Program-made: the position numbers and the translations under genes
Shown here: positions 8,519-17,751 of the stretch, piece after piece
Layout: each line of letters starts with the position of its first letter
How positions within the stretch are numbered: position 1 is the first letter of the stretch
The notes under the pieces: generated by a model
Seen by the model: only the letters and a program-made list of their open reading frames with translations
Told to the model about the DNA's origin: nothing
The model's database searches: none
Source: Bradyrhizobium sp. OK095
Lineage (GTDB): Bacteria; Pseudomonadota; Alphaproteobacteria; Rhizobiales; Xanthobacteraceae
Direction: 5' to 3'
Length of the DNA: 64,000 nucleotides
Assembly (NCBI RefSeq): GCF_900109945.1
Contig: NZ_FOBX01000011.1
Coordinates: forward strand, 186,001-250,000

Positions 8519-9370
8519 TTACCGCTTCTGCTGTGTGGGCTTGCGCGGCGGGCGCGGGGCAGCGGCGGGTGACGGCGTCCCGCTCATCTTGTTGGCGGCC
8601 TCGCTGAGATCGAGCAGCATCTTGCGGCCGTCCTCAAGGTAGCCTGCCGATTTCCTCTTCATGGTGTCGGCGAGCTCGTGCAGTCCCTTGATCTTCTCGA
8701 ACAGCTCGTCGGCCTTGCCGTCGACGAAGCCTGGCATCACGCTCTCAATCTTGGTGACCGCCTTGTCGAAGCCTGCGAAGGCGGTGTCGACCTTGGCCAT
8801 GACGGCATCGATCTCGCCGCCCTTGCTCCTGAGGTCGGCGGTATAGTCCTCGAAAGTGCGAAGGCCCTCCTTGATCGCAGGGGCGTTGCTCACGATCGTG
8901 CGGTCGACACTGTGCAGGGTGTCGACGATGGATTCGGCGTCACTGAGATCGGCGGTCAGCACCGGGATGCCGTCGGCATCGAGCGGCACCGGAGGCGCAG
9001 ACGGGGCGCCGCCGATCAGCGAGACCGCGGCAACGCCGGTGAGGCCCTGGAACTCGATGCCTGCGACCGTGTCCTTGCGGATCGGCGCGGTGTTATCGAG
9101 CGACACCAGCGCCACGACCTTGCGCGGATTGTCCAGCTTGATCGACAGGATCTGGCCCGCCGGTACGCCATCGAAATTGACCGGCCCGCCGCGGCGCAGT
9201 CCGCTGGCGGAACCGCCTTCGAACACGACGCGCAGCTGGCTGCGGCTCTGAAGAGCGCGCCATTTCTGCACCCCGAGCAGCCCGCCGAACGCCACGGCGA
9301 TCACCGCCAGCGTTGCCGTCCCGATCACCAGATTGCTCGCGCGTGCCATCAGGGGCGATTCTACGGCCAA
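8519..9370 (-). CDS. MCE-domain (MlaD-like) lipid-transport protein
   Basis: A 283-aa inner-membrane-anchored periplasmic protein. An N-terminal membrane segment (residues about 13-33) is followed by an MCE/MlaD domain (LRVVFEGGSASGLRRGGPVNFDGVPAG), then a long helical tail and a Pro/Lys-rich end. MlaD proteins form rings that carry phospholipids between membranes, with an MlaE permease and MlaF ATPase. No mlaE or mlaF lies nearby, so this is a stand-alone MCE gene. The ATG at 9325 (internal MARAS) is a possible shorter start. Upstream on the same strand is an acyl-CoA ligase, separated by a hairpin repeat. Confidence 0.82.
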   Translation of the reverse strand: MAVESPLMARASNLVIGTATLAVIAVAFGGLLGVQKWRALQSRSQLRVVFEGGSASGLRRGGPVNFDGVPAGQILSIKLDNPRKVVALVSLDNTAPIRKDTVAGIEFQGLTGVAAVSLIGGAPSAPPVPLDADGIPVLTADLSDAESIVDTLHSVDRTIVSNAPAIKEGLRTFEDYTADLRSKGGEIDAVMAKVDTAFAGFDKAVTKIESVMPGFVDGKADELFEKIKGLHELADTMKRKSAGYLEDGRKMLLDLSEAANKMSGTPSPAAAPRPPRKPTQQKR

Positions 9371-9411
9371 AGCGGGGAAGTTGGAAGAAGGCCGAATGGC
9401 CGCGATTCTAG

Positions 9412-9445
9412 GTAAGGCGGGTTAGGGAAGTGTAACCCGCCTTAC
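9412..9445. repeat. Palindromic repeat (GTAACCC family), likely terminator of the acyl-CoA ligase
   Basis: Thirteen-base arms (GTAAGGCGGGTTA and TAACCCGCCTTAC) enclose the loop GGGAAGTG. It lies just after the stop of the minus-strand ligase gene. The same core, GGGTTAG(C/G)GAAG(C/T)GTAACCC, recurs at 27238-27263, so this is a dispersed repeat family as well as a hairpin. Confidence 0.8.
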
Positions 9446-9451
9446 GCGACA

Positions 9452-11665
9452 TCAATGTCCGGCGGCGCGTTTGGCGGCCGCATTGTTCAGCACGATCAGG
9501 GCGTCGACCGCCACACCCGTCTTGGTGTTGATCAGGAACGGATTGATGTCGATCGAGGCGATCCTGTTCCCGGCATCCGCGATCAGATTGGACAGGCCGA
9601 CCAGCGCTTTCACGGCGGAGGCCTCGTGCAGGGACGGCTTGCCGCGATAGCCGCGCATCTTGATGCCGGCCTTGGTGCGGCCGATCAAAAGTCGGGCCTC
9701 GGCCTCGTCCAGCGGCGCGCCGGCGAGCGCAACGTCCTTCATCAGCTCGATGTCGATGCCGCCGGTGCCGAACAGCACGACCGGCCCCATCTCGGCATCG
9801 AGCGAGGCGCCGACCACGAGTTCGAGATCGGCCTTGACCTGCTGCGCGATCAGGATGCCGTCGAGCTTCGGCTTGCCCTTCAGCTTCGCCACCCGCGCCG
9901 TAATGCCGGTGAAGGCCTTCTTCACCTCGGCGGCGTTGTTGAGGTTTAGCACCACGCCGCCGATGTCGGATTTGTGCAGGATCTCCGCGCTGACGAGTTT
10001 TGCGACGACCGGAAAGCCGATCTGCTTGGCGATCTTCACGGCCTCCGCCGCCGTCTGCGCGATCGCCTCTTTCGAGATCGGGATGCCATAGGCCTTCAGC
10101 AGCTTCTTCGAGGCGACCTCGTCGAGCGCGGCACCGGTCGCCGATTTCAGTGCCTTTTCCAGCGCGGCGCGCGCGGCTGGCTTCGAGCTCGAGACGATGT
10201 CGGGCACTTCTTTGCGGAGCTTGGCATAGGCGAGCAGAGACTTGATCGCGGTGACCGCGCGGTCCATGCCCTGCATGACTGCGAGATGCGGCAGCGATTT
10301 GCGCAAGCCCTTGGTGAACTCGGTGAAGCCGATCGACATCGCGCTGACATAGATCACGGGCTTTGCGGCCTGGCGCGCCATCTCGTCGACGATGCGCAGA
10401 TTACGCTCGCGCAACTCGTGCGGCGCCTTGGGCAGCTCGGCATCGACGATGACGATGTCGATATCGGGGTCGTCGATCATCAGCTTGATCGACTTCATGT
10501 AGACGGAGGGATCGACCACCGCGGCAAAGCCGGCGTCGAGCGGATTGCCGACGATCGAGCCCGGCCCGAGCATTTTTGCGAGCTCCGAGCCGACATGCGG
10601 GCTCAGCGGCGCAAAGTTCAGGCCTTCGGCATAGAAGGCGTCAAGCAGCATGCCGCGCTTGCCGCCTGATAGCGTGACAGCTGCGAGCCGGTCGCCTTTG
10701 GGCACGGCAGAGTGGACGAAGCATTCGGTGGTCTCGATCAGCTCGTCGAGCCCGCCGACCCGGATCACGCCTTCGCGTGTCGCGACGGCATCGAACGTCT
10801 CGATCGAGCCTGCGAGCGCTCCGGTATGCGCCATCGCGGCGGCGCGGCCGCCCTCGGATGAGCCGAGCTTGAGCGCGATCACCGGCTTGCTCGCGGCGCG
10901 TGCCGCCTTGCAGGCATCGCGGAACGCCTGGGTGTTGCGCACGCCTTCGAGGTAGACGACGATCACCTTGATGCTCGGGTCCTCCGCGAAATAGCGCATC
11001 AGGTCCGGCGTCTCGAGCCCGGTCTCGTTGCCGGTCGTGACCATGTAGCCGACGCCGACACCGCGATCCTCGAGCGCCTGGCGGATCGCCATGACGATGG
11101 CGCCGGACTGCCCGGCGATCGCCACCGCGCCCTGCTCCATGGTGACGATGCGGTCGTCGATATTGGTGAATAGCTTTTCGCCGGCGCTCAAATTGCCGAG
11201 GCAATTCGGCCCCGTGACCGCAAGTCCGGTCTCGCGCACCGCCGCTTGCAGCTCAGCGGCGAGCTTCTGGCTCTCCTCATCCTGCAACTCGCTGAAGCCA
11301 GAGGTGACGATGGTGGCCGAACGCGCACCGGCCGCGGCGGCGTCGCGGATCACCTGCACGGCAAAGCGCGCCGGCACCAGCACCAGCACGTGGTCCGGCT
11401 TTTCCGGCAGGCTCGCAAAGTCCTTGAAGCAGGGGACGCCCCAGATCGTCTCGCGCTTGGTGTTGACCGGATAGAGGCCGCCCTCGAATCCGTATTTGAC
11501 CAGATTATTCCAGATGCGCTCGGCATAGTTGCCGGGCTTGTCGGTCGCACCGACCAGCACGATGTTGTGCGGGTGCAGCATAGCGTGGATGCCCTTGACA
11601 ACGTCACCGGCGTCGGGCGGTGGAGACCACGGGCGAGGAGAAACGGCAGACACTCGGGCTTCCAT
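9452..11665 (-). CDS. Acyl-CoA synthetase (NDP-forming), acetate-CoA ligase family
   Basis: A 737-aa single-chain enzyme that makes an acyl-CoA from an organic acid, CoA and ATP with release of ADP and phosphate (or the reverse). Domain order: CoA-binding Rossmann domain (residues about 25-125, IVLVGATDKPGNYAERIWNN), succinyl-CoA-ligase-like domains with the probable phospho-histidine in MAHTGALAGS, and a C-terminal ATP-grasp domain (about 500-735, GFPVVAKLVSAEILHKSDIG). Unlike the Pat proteins it has no acetyltransferase domain. The organic acid used cannot be inferred. It is divergent from the glycosyltransferase gene at 11852. Confidence 0.9.
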   Translation of the reverse strand: MEARVSAVSPRPWSPPPDAGDVVKGIHAMLHPHNIVLVGATDKPGNYAERIWNNLVKYGFEGGLYPVNTKRETIWGVPCFKDFASLPEKPDHVLVLVPARFAVQVIRDAAAAGARSATIVTSGFSELQDEESQKLAAELQAAVRETGLAVTGPNCLGNLSAGEKLFTNIDDRIVTMEQGAVAIAGQSGAIVMAIRQALEDRGVGVGYMVTTGNETGLETPDLMRYFAEDPSIKVIVVYLEGVRNTQAFRDACKAARAASKPVIALKLGSSEGGRAAAMAHTGALAGSIETFDAVATREGVIRVGGLDELIETTECFVHSAVPKGDRLAAVTLSGGKRGMLLDAFYAEGLNFAPLSPHVGSELAKMLGPGSIVGNPLDAGFAAVVDPSVYMKSIKLMIDDPDIDIVIVDAELPKAPHELRERNLRIVDEMARQAAKPVIYVSAMSIGFTEFTKGLRKSLPHLAVMQGMDRAVTAIKSLLAYAKLRKEVPDIVSSSKPAARAALEKALKSATGAALDEVASKKLLKAYGIPISKEAIAQTAAEAVKIAKQIGFPVVAKLVSAEILHKSDIGGVVLNLNNAAEVKKAFTGITARVAKLKGKPKLDGILIAQQVKADLELVVGASLDAEMGPVVLFGTGGIDIELMKDVALAGAPLDEAEARLLIGRTKAGIKMRGYRGKPSLHEASAVKALVGLSNLIADAGNRIASIDINPFLINTKTGVAVDALIVLNNAAAKRAAGH

Positions 11666-11851
11666 GGCGCTTCCTCACCTTTTGTTCTTGTTGCCGCGCG
11701 CTGTCATGCGTCGGGTTCGGCTGATCGTAACTGATGCCATGCCGCGAGGCGGAATGGATGAGATGCTGCGATAAGGCTAGCATCACCAGACTTTTGGCGA
11801 AAGTGCGAACGATCCGGTGAAGTGCTAGGAATCCACGCGATCATTCTCCAA

Positions 11852-13510
11852 ATGGTGCTCATGCCGCTGCTCTCCGTTGTCGTCCCAACTCTCGATCGTC
11901 CCGATACGCTGCGACACGCGCTGGCAACCATGGCCTGTCAGCCCGCCGACGCGGATTGCGAGTTCGTCGTCCAGAACAATGGCGGCAACCCCGATATCGC
12001 GGCGATGGTCGAGGGCCTGAAGGACGCGCGCTTCAAGCACTTCGCCAGCGACACGGTCCTCACCATGACCGACAATTGGGAGGCGGCGCTCGGCCATGCC
12101 TCGGGCGAGTACGTCACGTTCATCGGCGATGACGACGGCTTGATGCCCTATGCGTGCGCGACGGCGACGGACATTCTCGCGGGCCGGAAGATCGATCTGC
12201 TGAGCTGGCGCGCCTACAGTTACTACTGGCCGGACTATTATCATCCGGCCTTTCGCAATCGGCTGCTGGCGGAGATCGACCTTGCCTCGTCGGTGAAGCG
12301 GGTCTCCTCACGCAGTGAGCTGGCGCGTATCTTCGCCTTCCAGGCTCACTATTCATACCTGCCGATGATCTACAATTCGTTCGTCCGTCGCAGCGTCATC
12401 GATCGGATGCGGGCGATTGGGGGGCGCTATTTCATCGGTCTTTCGCCGGATGTCGCGTCCGGTATCGCCAACGCCGCGCTGACCGACAGCTTCGTCCGAC
12501 TGTCGCGGCCGCTTGGCATGTCCGGGATTTCGTCGCACAGCACCGGTCATGCGCTGTTCTTCGAGACGACGGATCTGCTCGCGACGTCGCGAGGGGCTCG
12601 CGATTTCGGGGCCATCGACGCCGAGCTGCAGCTACCCGATCTGAACGCGCTCGAACTCTTCATCGCCAAGGACATGCTCGTCCTCAAACGCCTGCTGCTG
12701 GCGGATGACAATCACGTGCAGCTCGGCTACAGGGCACTGGCGCAGGCCCTTGCGACCGGCATCAACGATCGACCGCTCCTGTATGACCGGACCGTGCAGA
12801 CCATCGGCGAACTCGCCCGCACGCACGGCTTCGACGTCGCCGACATCATCGTTCCTGCACACCTTGCGGATCGTCCGTCGCCCGGGCGACGGGGCGTGCG
12901 TGCCGCTGGCCCGAACCGGGCGACTTACGAGCTCGACGGCTCTGCGCTTGGGCTTTCTTCGATCGCGGATGCGGTGCGCGTGATCGCGCAGTTCGTTCCG
13001 GACCAGGAGCCGTTCGATCCGGCCAATCTGGAAGTTTCCGCGTCCGTGCCGCTGCTGGGAACCGAGGAACTCGACTTCGCGCGTGAGGGGACCGGCGTCG
13101 CTGCCCTGATCGAGGGATGGAGCGAGACGGAGGAATGGGGCACCTGGTCCGTTGCCAGGAGCTGCACGCTCCGTTTCGAGGTCCGTCCCGTTCCATCACG
13201 ACCACTCGAGCTTGTGCTGGCGTGCCGGGCCTTCGTCTCCGAGAAGAATCCGCAACTGCGTGTCGTCTGCCGCGTCGGCAATGGCGCGCTACAGCAGCTG
13301 GATTTCTCGATGGATGCGTTCGCCGGCCTGCGCAGGCTGATGCTCGATCCCGTCGCGATTGCTACCGATGGGACGTTGACCATCAGCCTGGCGCTATCCG
13401 ATCCGCGCTCGCCGGCGGATCTGGCGTTGAGCTCCGATGTGCGGCCGCTGGGTATCGGCCTTGAACGGGTCTGGCTCGATCGCGGTGTCCGCACCCCGCA
13501 ACATCGCTGA
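11852..13510 (+). CDS. Family 2 glycosyltransferase with C-terminal extension
   Basis: A 552-aa protein. The N-terminal GT-A fold starts at once (LLSVVVPTLDRPDTLRHAL) and has the metal-binding acidic motif FIGDDDG. The C-terminal 200 residues look like beta-rich accessory sequence of unknown role. It probably transfers a sugar from an activated nucleotide sugar to a surface glycan. I chose the ATG at 11852; a GTG at 11822 and an ATG at 11861 are possible, and none has a strong ribosome site. It is convergent with the next glycosyltransferase. Confidence 0.82.
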   Translation: MVLMPLLSVVVPTLDRPDTLRHALATMACQPADADCEFVVQNNGGNPDIAAMVEGLKDARFKHFASDTVLTMTDNWEAALGHASGEYVTFIGDDDGLMPYACATATDILAGRKIDLLSWRAYSYYWPDYYHPAFRNRLLAEIDLASSVKRVSSRSELARIFAFQAHYSYLPMIYNSFVRRSVIDRMRAIGGRYFIGLSPDVASGIANAALTDSFVRLSRPLGMSGISSHSTGHALFFETTDLLATSRGARDFGAIDAELQLPDLNALELFIAKDMLVLKRLLLADDNHVQLGYRALAQALATGINDRPLLYDRTVQTIGELARTHGFDVADIIVPAHLADRPSPGRRGVRAAGPNRATYELDGSALGLSSIADAVRVIAQFVPDQEPFDPANLEVSASVPLLGTEELDFAREGTGVAALIEGWSETEEWGTWSVARSCTLRFEVRPVPSRPLELVLACRAFVSEKNPQLRVVCRVGNGALQQLDFSMDAFAGLRRLMLDPVAIATDGTLTISLALSDPRSPADLALSSDVRPLGIGLERVWLDRGVRTPQHR

Positions 13511-13521
13511 TCCCGGCTTGC

Positions 13522-14502
13522 TCAGTAGCGCAGCAGGCTCAGCTTGTAGGCGTAGTGATAGGCCAATTGCTTGGCGAGATAGGATGCGATGGCGCGGCGG
13601 ATTTGCAGCTGTGTCGGATCGAAACCGAGAACGCGGCGCCGCAGGATGCCCATCTCCTTGACGCCGACCGCGTAGGTCGAAGCCGTCTTCTGCGCATCGT
13701 GGATGCGGAAGCAGGCGAGGAATCGCGGCAGGCGTACGAACTTGAATCCGGCGGCCTGCGCCCGCAGGATGAAGTCCCAGTCCATCGCATAGTGAAAACT
13801 CTCGTCGATCGGTCCGATCCTGTCCCACACACGCCTGCGCCAGAACATCGTCTCCTGCGGAATATAGTCCGCATATTGCAGCGCTGCGCCGTCATGCGGC
13901 GGCAACACGGCACGCCCGACCTCGAGCCCCTCGCGATCGACGAAGACGCGATGACCATAAACAACGTCGACGTCGGGATGGGACATGAAATAGTTGGCCA
14001 CATAGGCCAGCGTCCCCGGCAGCAGCATGTCGTCGCTGTTAAGGTAAGCCATGATCTCGCTGTCGACGCCGGCGAAGCCGAGATTGATGGCGTTGGACTG
14101 TCCCTTGTCCGGCTCGCTCTTCCAGCTGATGCCGTCGCCGCGGCTCTTCAGCAGACCGACCGTGCCATCGATCGAAGCGCCATCCTGCACGTGGTAATAC
14201 AGGTTCGGATAGTTCTGGCTGACGATGCTCTCGATCGTGGCGCCGAGATATTGCGCATGATTGTAGCTGGGCGTGACCATCGCGATCCGCGGTGCATTTT
14301 CCGGCGCTGGCGGTGCGGGCGGGAACGCGGTCAGGTTGAGCAGGCGCGGCGGATATTGCTCGAAGGTCCATATCGGCGGGCGGCGCCAGAGGCTTCGAAG
14401 CGAGGAGCGTCTCTGCCCGGCGGCAATGAGTTCCAGATTCCTTTCCAGGAGCGCGACTCGGTTTTCGAGCTGTTCGAGACGCTGCCTGTACTCGTCGTCC
14501 AT
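13522..14502 (-). CDS. Family 2 glycosyltransferase with N-terminal coiled coil
   Basis: A 326-aa enzyme. The first 35 residues are a short heptad-like coiled coil (YRQRLEQLENRVALLERNLE). The GT-A domain begins at IAMVTPSYNHAQYLGATIES and has the nucleotide/metal motif YLNSDDMLLPG and a downstream MDWDFILRA acceptor motif. The ATG at 14502 follows a GGGG-type ribosome site; the frame also opens with TTG at 14532. It probably builds a cell-surface or exported polysaccharide. Its sugar and acceptor are unknown. Confidence 0.83.
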   Translation of the reverse strand: MDDEYRQRLEQLENRVALLERNLELIAAGQRRSSLRSLWRRPPIWTFEQYPPRLLNLTAFPPAPPAPENAPRIAMVTPSYNHAQYLGATIESIVSQNYPNLYYHVQDGASIDGTVGLLKSRGDGISWKSEPDKGQSNAINLGFAGVDSEIMAYLNSDDMLLPGTLAYVANYFMSHPDVDVVYGHRVFVDREGLEVGRAVLPPHDGAALQYADYIPQETMFWRRRVWDRIGPIDESFHYAMDWDFILRAQAAGFKFVRLPRFLACFRIHDAQKTASTYAVGVKEMGILRRRVLGFDPTQLQIRRAIASYLAKQLAYHYAYKLSLLRY

Positions 14503-14630
14503 TATTTTTTGCCCCGAAAATTGCGGCGTCAAAAGATCAATCGGTCATTCTTATAGGTCTGCGGGCGACGGCGCTAGTTCGGTGGACCCATCAATGTAGC
14601 TCTCCGGTCGTCTGACGCGATTGCGAACCG

Positions 14631-15218
14631 CTATTCATCGGTTCTGATCAGGGTGGCATGCAGGATGTAGCGCTCCGGGCCGGGCGTGACGGCGTCGAAC
14701 GGCCAGCAGGTCGTGAGCACGAGTTCGACATCTTGCGTTGCGGGATCGATGCCGGACTCATCGAAACGAACGACCGCGGAGGAATCCGCGCGATAGCGAA
14801 AATGCTTGCCGTCACTGCGTGTGACATCGATTTCGTCACCAATGGCAACATTCCGCAGGAACCGGAAATGCGTGTCGCGATGCGCAGCATATACGGCAAT
14901 GCCGCGCTCGCCCGCATCAACCGTTTGGTGGAGATGGCCGGGGCCGAAAGCGAGCGCGTGACCGCTCGTGCCGTCCAGCACGATCGCGCTGGCGCCGATC
15001 CGCTTCACCTCTATCCGCGCGACCGGCCAGGTATCGGCCCATGACCACGGTTTGACCGCCCGGCCTGTCGTCACGCTCTCGTTGAATGCACGCTCCAGCA
15101 GCACCTGCGCGAGCCAGGCTTTTGCATGGATGTAGGCGCCGTCGCCGAACAGGAGGAGGCCGACGAGCGTCAGCGCGAGAGGAGAGATGAGGCGGGGCAT
15201 TGGTTCGATACTCGTCAC
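14631..15218 (-). CDS. Class GN (Gram-negative) sortase
   Basis: A 195-aa membrane-anchored transpeptidase of the type found in proteobacteria beside a single target gene. An N-terminal membrane segment (residues 11-30) is followed by the sortase beta-barrel. The catalytic set is visible: His113 in AAHRDTHF, Cys171 in LTTCWPFD and Arg183 in GPERY. The 58-residue His-Cys spacing is normal for sortases. The frame starts at GTG 15218, with an ATG at 15200 as an alternative. It lies 84 bases downstream of its target gene on the same strand. It should cleave the target's C-terminal LPKTA signal; what the target is joined to in a Gram-negative envelope is not known. Confidence 0.9.
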   Translation of the reverse strand: MTSIEPMPRLISPLALTLVGLLLFGDGAYIHAKAWLAQVLLERAFNESVTTGRAVKPWSWADTWPVARIEVKRIGASAIVLDGTSGHALAFGPGHLHQTVDAGERGIAVYAAHRDTHFRFLRNVAIGDEIDVTRSDGKHFRYRADSSAVVRFDESGIDPATQDVELVLTTCWPFDAVTPGPERYILHATLIRTDE

Positions 15219-15302
15219 GACGCTCGAGAAAAAGGCGCGCGCGGCCGTTGTTGCGGGACGGGCAGCCGCGCGCGCTAACAGAGGAGATCGGGGGCTCCTC
15301 TC

Positions 15303-17567
15303 TCAAGCGGCGTCAGTGAGCAAGGTCTGACGACGGTTGAACACGAACAGGATCAGGGCCAGCATGATCAGGATCAGGCCTGCGATCATCGTCAATTCGG
15401 CCGAGGTTGCAGTCTTTGGCAGGCGGATCGCATCGGGCGCGGCGGGGGTCGGCCGCCTTGCCGCCGGCTGGCTGCGCGCATCGGCATGGCGTTCGCGGAG
15501 CTGCGTCGGCGCTTGCTGCGGCCGTTCGCCAAAGACCTTCTCGAAGTTCCAGCCGGCCGGAAGGTTGATCGGTAATTCGCTGAGCTTGAGCGGCGCGCCC
15601 TCGGGGCGGCTCGGCGTCTTGTCGACCGCGACGAGGCTGGTGAGCCGCGTGACGATCTGATGGTCGAGCGCCAGCGCCAGGATCGCCTTGTCAGAGTCCT
15701 CTGGCGCCATCTCGCGCATGGTGCGCGCGACCTCGGCATCGCCGATCTTGCGTCTGGCCCAGAGTTTCGACAGGCCCTTGCCTTCGGCCGCATTTTGCAG
15801 TGGTAGCGTCACCGACCACGGGCGGTCGCCAACGCGTCCCTTGATCTCGAGCGAGCCGGCGAGCTTGTCGAGCTTGGCCGCCAGCACCAGCGGCTCGTCG
15901 CGATAGACGTCGGGAATGATCGCAGGCGTCACGTCGGCCTTCGCGTCGGAAAATTTTACGCTGAGGCCGGTCACGGCCGGATTCTCAAGCTTGGCGAACA
16001 GGCCACGCATGCGCTCCTCGACCTGCTCGACCGAGCCGATATGGGTGAAGGCACCGCGGCCGAGCTCGGAAGCGCGCGTCATGAGGTAGGTGTTGGGCGC
16101 GGAGCCGATGCCGACCATGAAGACGCGCGAGCGGCCGCGCATCGACGTGATCGTTTCGAACAATTGCTGCTCGTTGCCGATTGCACCGTCGGTCAGGAAC
16201 ACGATCTGGCGGACCATGCTGGTGTCGCCGAGCTTGTCGGTCAGCGCGGCGCGCATCGCCGGGACCATCTCGGTGCCGCCTCGCGCTTGCAACGCGTCGA
16301 CGAACGAGGTTGCCTCACCGACATGCGCGGCATCCGCCGGCACGGAGGCCGGAAACAATACGTCCATGGTGTCGTCGAAGCGGATGACGTTGAAGCGATC
16401 GGTCGGTTGGAGACGAGAGAGCGCGTAAGTCAGGCTGGCCTTGGCCTGCACGATCGACGTGCCACCCATCGAGCCGGAATTGTCGATCACGAACACGACT
16501 TCGCGCGACAGCGGCTTTTGCGTCGCCTGCTCGGCGCTGGGCGGGGTGACGAAGGCGAGCAGATAATCGGCGTCGCCGACATGCTCGCGGAACAGTCCGA
16601 CAGACGGCGCCTTCTCGGCGGCCGGCTTCCAGGTCAGCTCGAAATCGCGGTCAGCGGGCACCGCGCCGGCGGCGAGCGTGACGATGCGGGTCGTATTGTC
16701 AGGGCTTTCCGTCTTGACGTTATGGTGGTGGCTCCTGACCTCGCCGAGCGCAAAGCCGGCCTTCAGGCGCACCGTGATGCTGGTCGGATTGACCGGGGCA
16801 TTCTTCGCGGGGTCCAGCACCGGCGGTGAGATGCGATCTCGATCCGGCACAGGGTTCGAAGCCGTCGCGCCCCAGCCGGAGCCGTCGTTGCGGAAGTCGA
16901 CGCTCTGCACGATCCGCGCCGGATTGTAGCGCGGAGCGACCACCAGCGGCAGGCGCAGCGAATATTCGTTGCCGCTCTGGTGCACCGGCTCCTGATATTC
17001 GATCTGCACCAGCACGGTTTCGCCGGGGCCGATATTGGCGACCGAATTGGTGAAGATGTTCGGCCGCTCCTGTTCGGTGAGCGCGGCCTTCTGGCCGGCG
17101 CTACGCGCCTGCTCGTAGATGATGCGGGCCTGCTGCCGCTCCTTGATGTCCCCGACGATGACGCGGTCGCCGACCACCATCTTCAGCGTATCGACGGCGC
17201 CATTGGTCGCGAGCGGATAGACATAGGTGGCCTCGACCCAGTCCTTGGTCGGGTTGCGGAAGATCTGGGTGATGCGGGCGCGCAGCGTCGGGCCCGATAC
17301 CGTGATGTCGACGTCGGTGCCGAGGCGGATCGCCTCGGTATAGGCGCCGTCTTCTTTCAGCAGCAGGCTGCCGGATTTGGCATCGCCGGGCTGGAGCAGG
17401 CCGGCCTGCTCGGTCGTCGCCGACCAGCCGGGCTCAAAGCTCACCAGCAGGGCGACGAAGGCGACCAGCATCACCGCGATGCCCTGCACCAGAAGAAACA
17501 ATCCGACCCTGATCAGGCGGCCCAGCATCGGGTGCTCGTCGCTGTCTGTAGTGTCGTAGCTATCCAT
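15303..17567 (-). CDS. Proteobacterial sortase target protein (VIT + VWA domains, C-terminal LPKTA signal)
   Basis: A 754-aa exported protein. An N-terminal membrane/signal segment lies at residues 17-43. A vault/inter-alpha-trypsin (VIT) domain follows at about 70-200. A von Willebrand A domain at about 345-520 has an intact MIDAS: DNSGSMGG, the threonine in RGGTEM, and LTDGAIG. A Pro/Ala-rich linker ends in LPKTA, a hydrophobic helix and NRR, which is a sorting signal. The motif has Ala where Gram-positive signals have Gly. The open frame runs further upstream to 17972, but that part is antisense to the XRE gene and reads as non-protein. The ATG at 17567 has GGAG ten bases before it. The sortase follows. 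Confidence 0.9.
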   Translation of the reverse strand: MDSYDTTDSDEHPMLGRLIRVGLFLLVQGIAVMLVAFVALLVSFEPGWSATTEQAGLLQPGDAKSGSLLLKEDGAYTEAIRLGTDVDITVSGPTLRARITQIFRNPTKDWVEATYVYPLATNGAVDTLKMVVGDRVIVGDIKERQQARIIYEQARSAGQKAALTEQERPNIFTNSVANIGPGETVLVQIEYQEPVHQSGNEYSLRLPLVVAPRYNPARIVQSVDFRNDGSGWGATASNPVPDRDRISPPVLDPAKNAPVNPTSITVRLKAGFALGEVRSHHHNVKTESPDNTTRIVTLAAGAVPADRDFELTWKPAAEKAPSVGLFREHVGDADYLLAFVTPPSAEQATQKPLSREVVFVIDNSGSMGGTSIVQAKASLTYALSRLQPTDRFNVIRFDDTMDVLFPASVPADAAHVGEATSFVDALQARGGTEMVPAMRAALTDKLGDTSMVRQIVFLTDGAIGNEQQLFETITSMRGRSRVFMVGIGSAPNTYLMTRASELGRGAFTHIGSVEQVEERMRGLFAKLENPAVTGLSVKFSDAKADVTPAIIPDVYRDEPLVLAAKLDKLAGSLEIKGRVGDRPWSVTLPLQNAAEGKGLSKLWARRKIGDAEVARTMREMAPEDSDKAILALALDHQIVTRLTSLVAVDKTPSRPEGAPLKLSELPINLPAGWNFEKVFGERPQQAPTQLRERHADARSQPAARRPTPAAPDAIRLPKTATSAELTMIAGLILIMLALILFVFNRRQTLLTDAA

Positions 17568-17751
17568 TTGGCCTGCTCCGGTAGGATGTTTGCTGGTCCT
17601 CAGCATCTGCCGGGAGGCCAAGTCTCGCGAGCAGAACGATCGGCAATGTTCCGCCGCGGCCGGCCCGGGTGGGCCGCAGCCGGGCGGCGAAGTGCGGTTT
17701 TGTGCTGGTTTGTCCGCCCTGCTAGACTGGCGGCCCAAGGCAGGGTCGACG
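17568..17751. promoter_or_regulatory. Divergent promoter region between sortase-target and XRE genes
   Basis: A 184-base gap between two divergent starts, so it must hold promoters for both. Its position makes it the natural binding site for the XRE regulator encoded on the right. I could not pick out a clear operator palindrome by eye. Confidence 0.45.
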
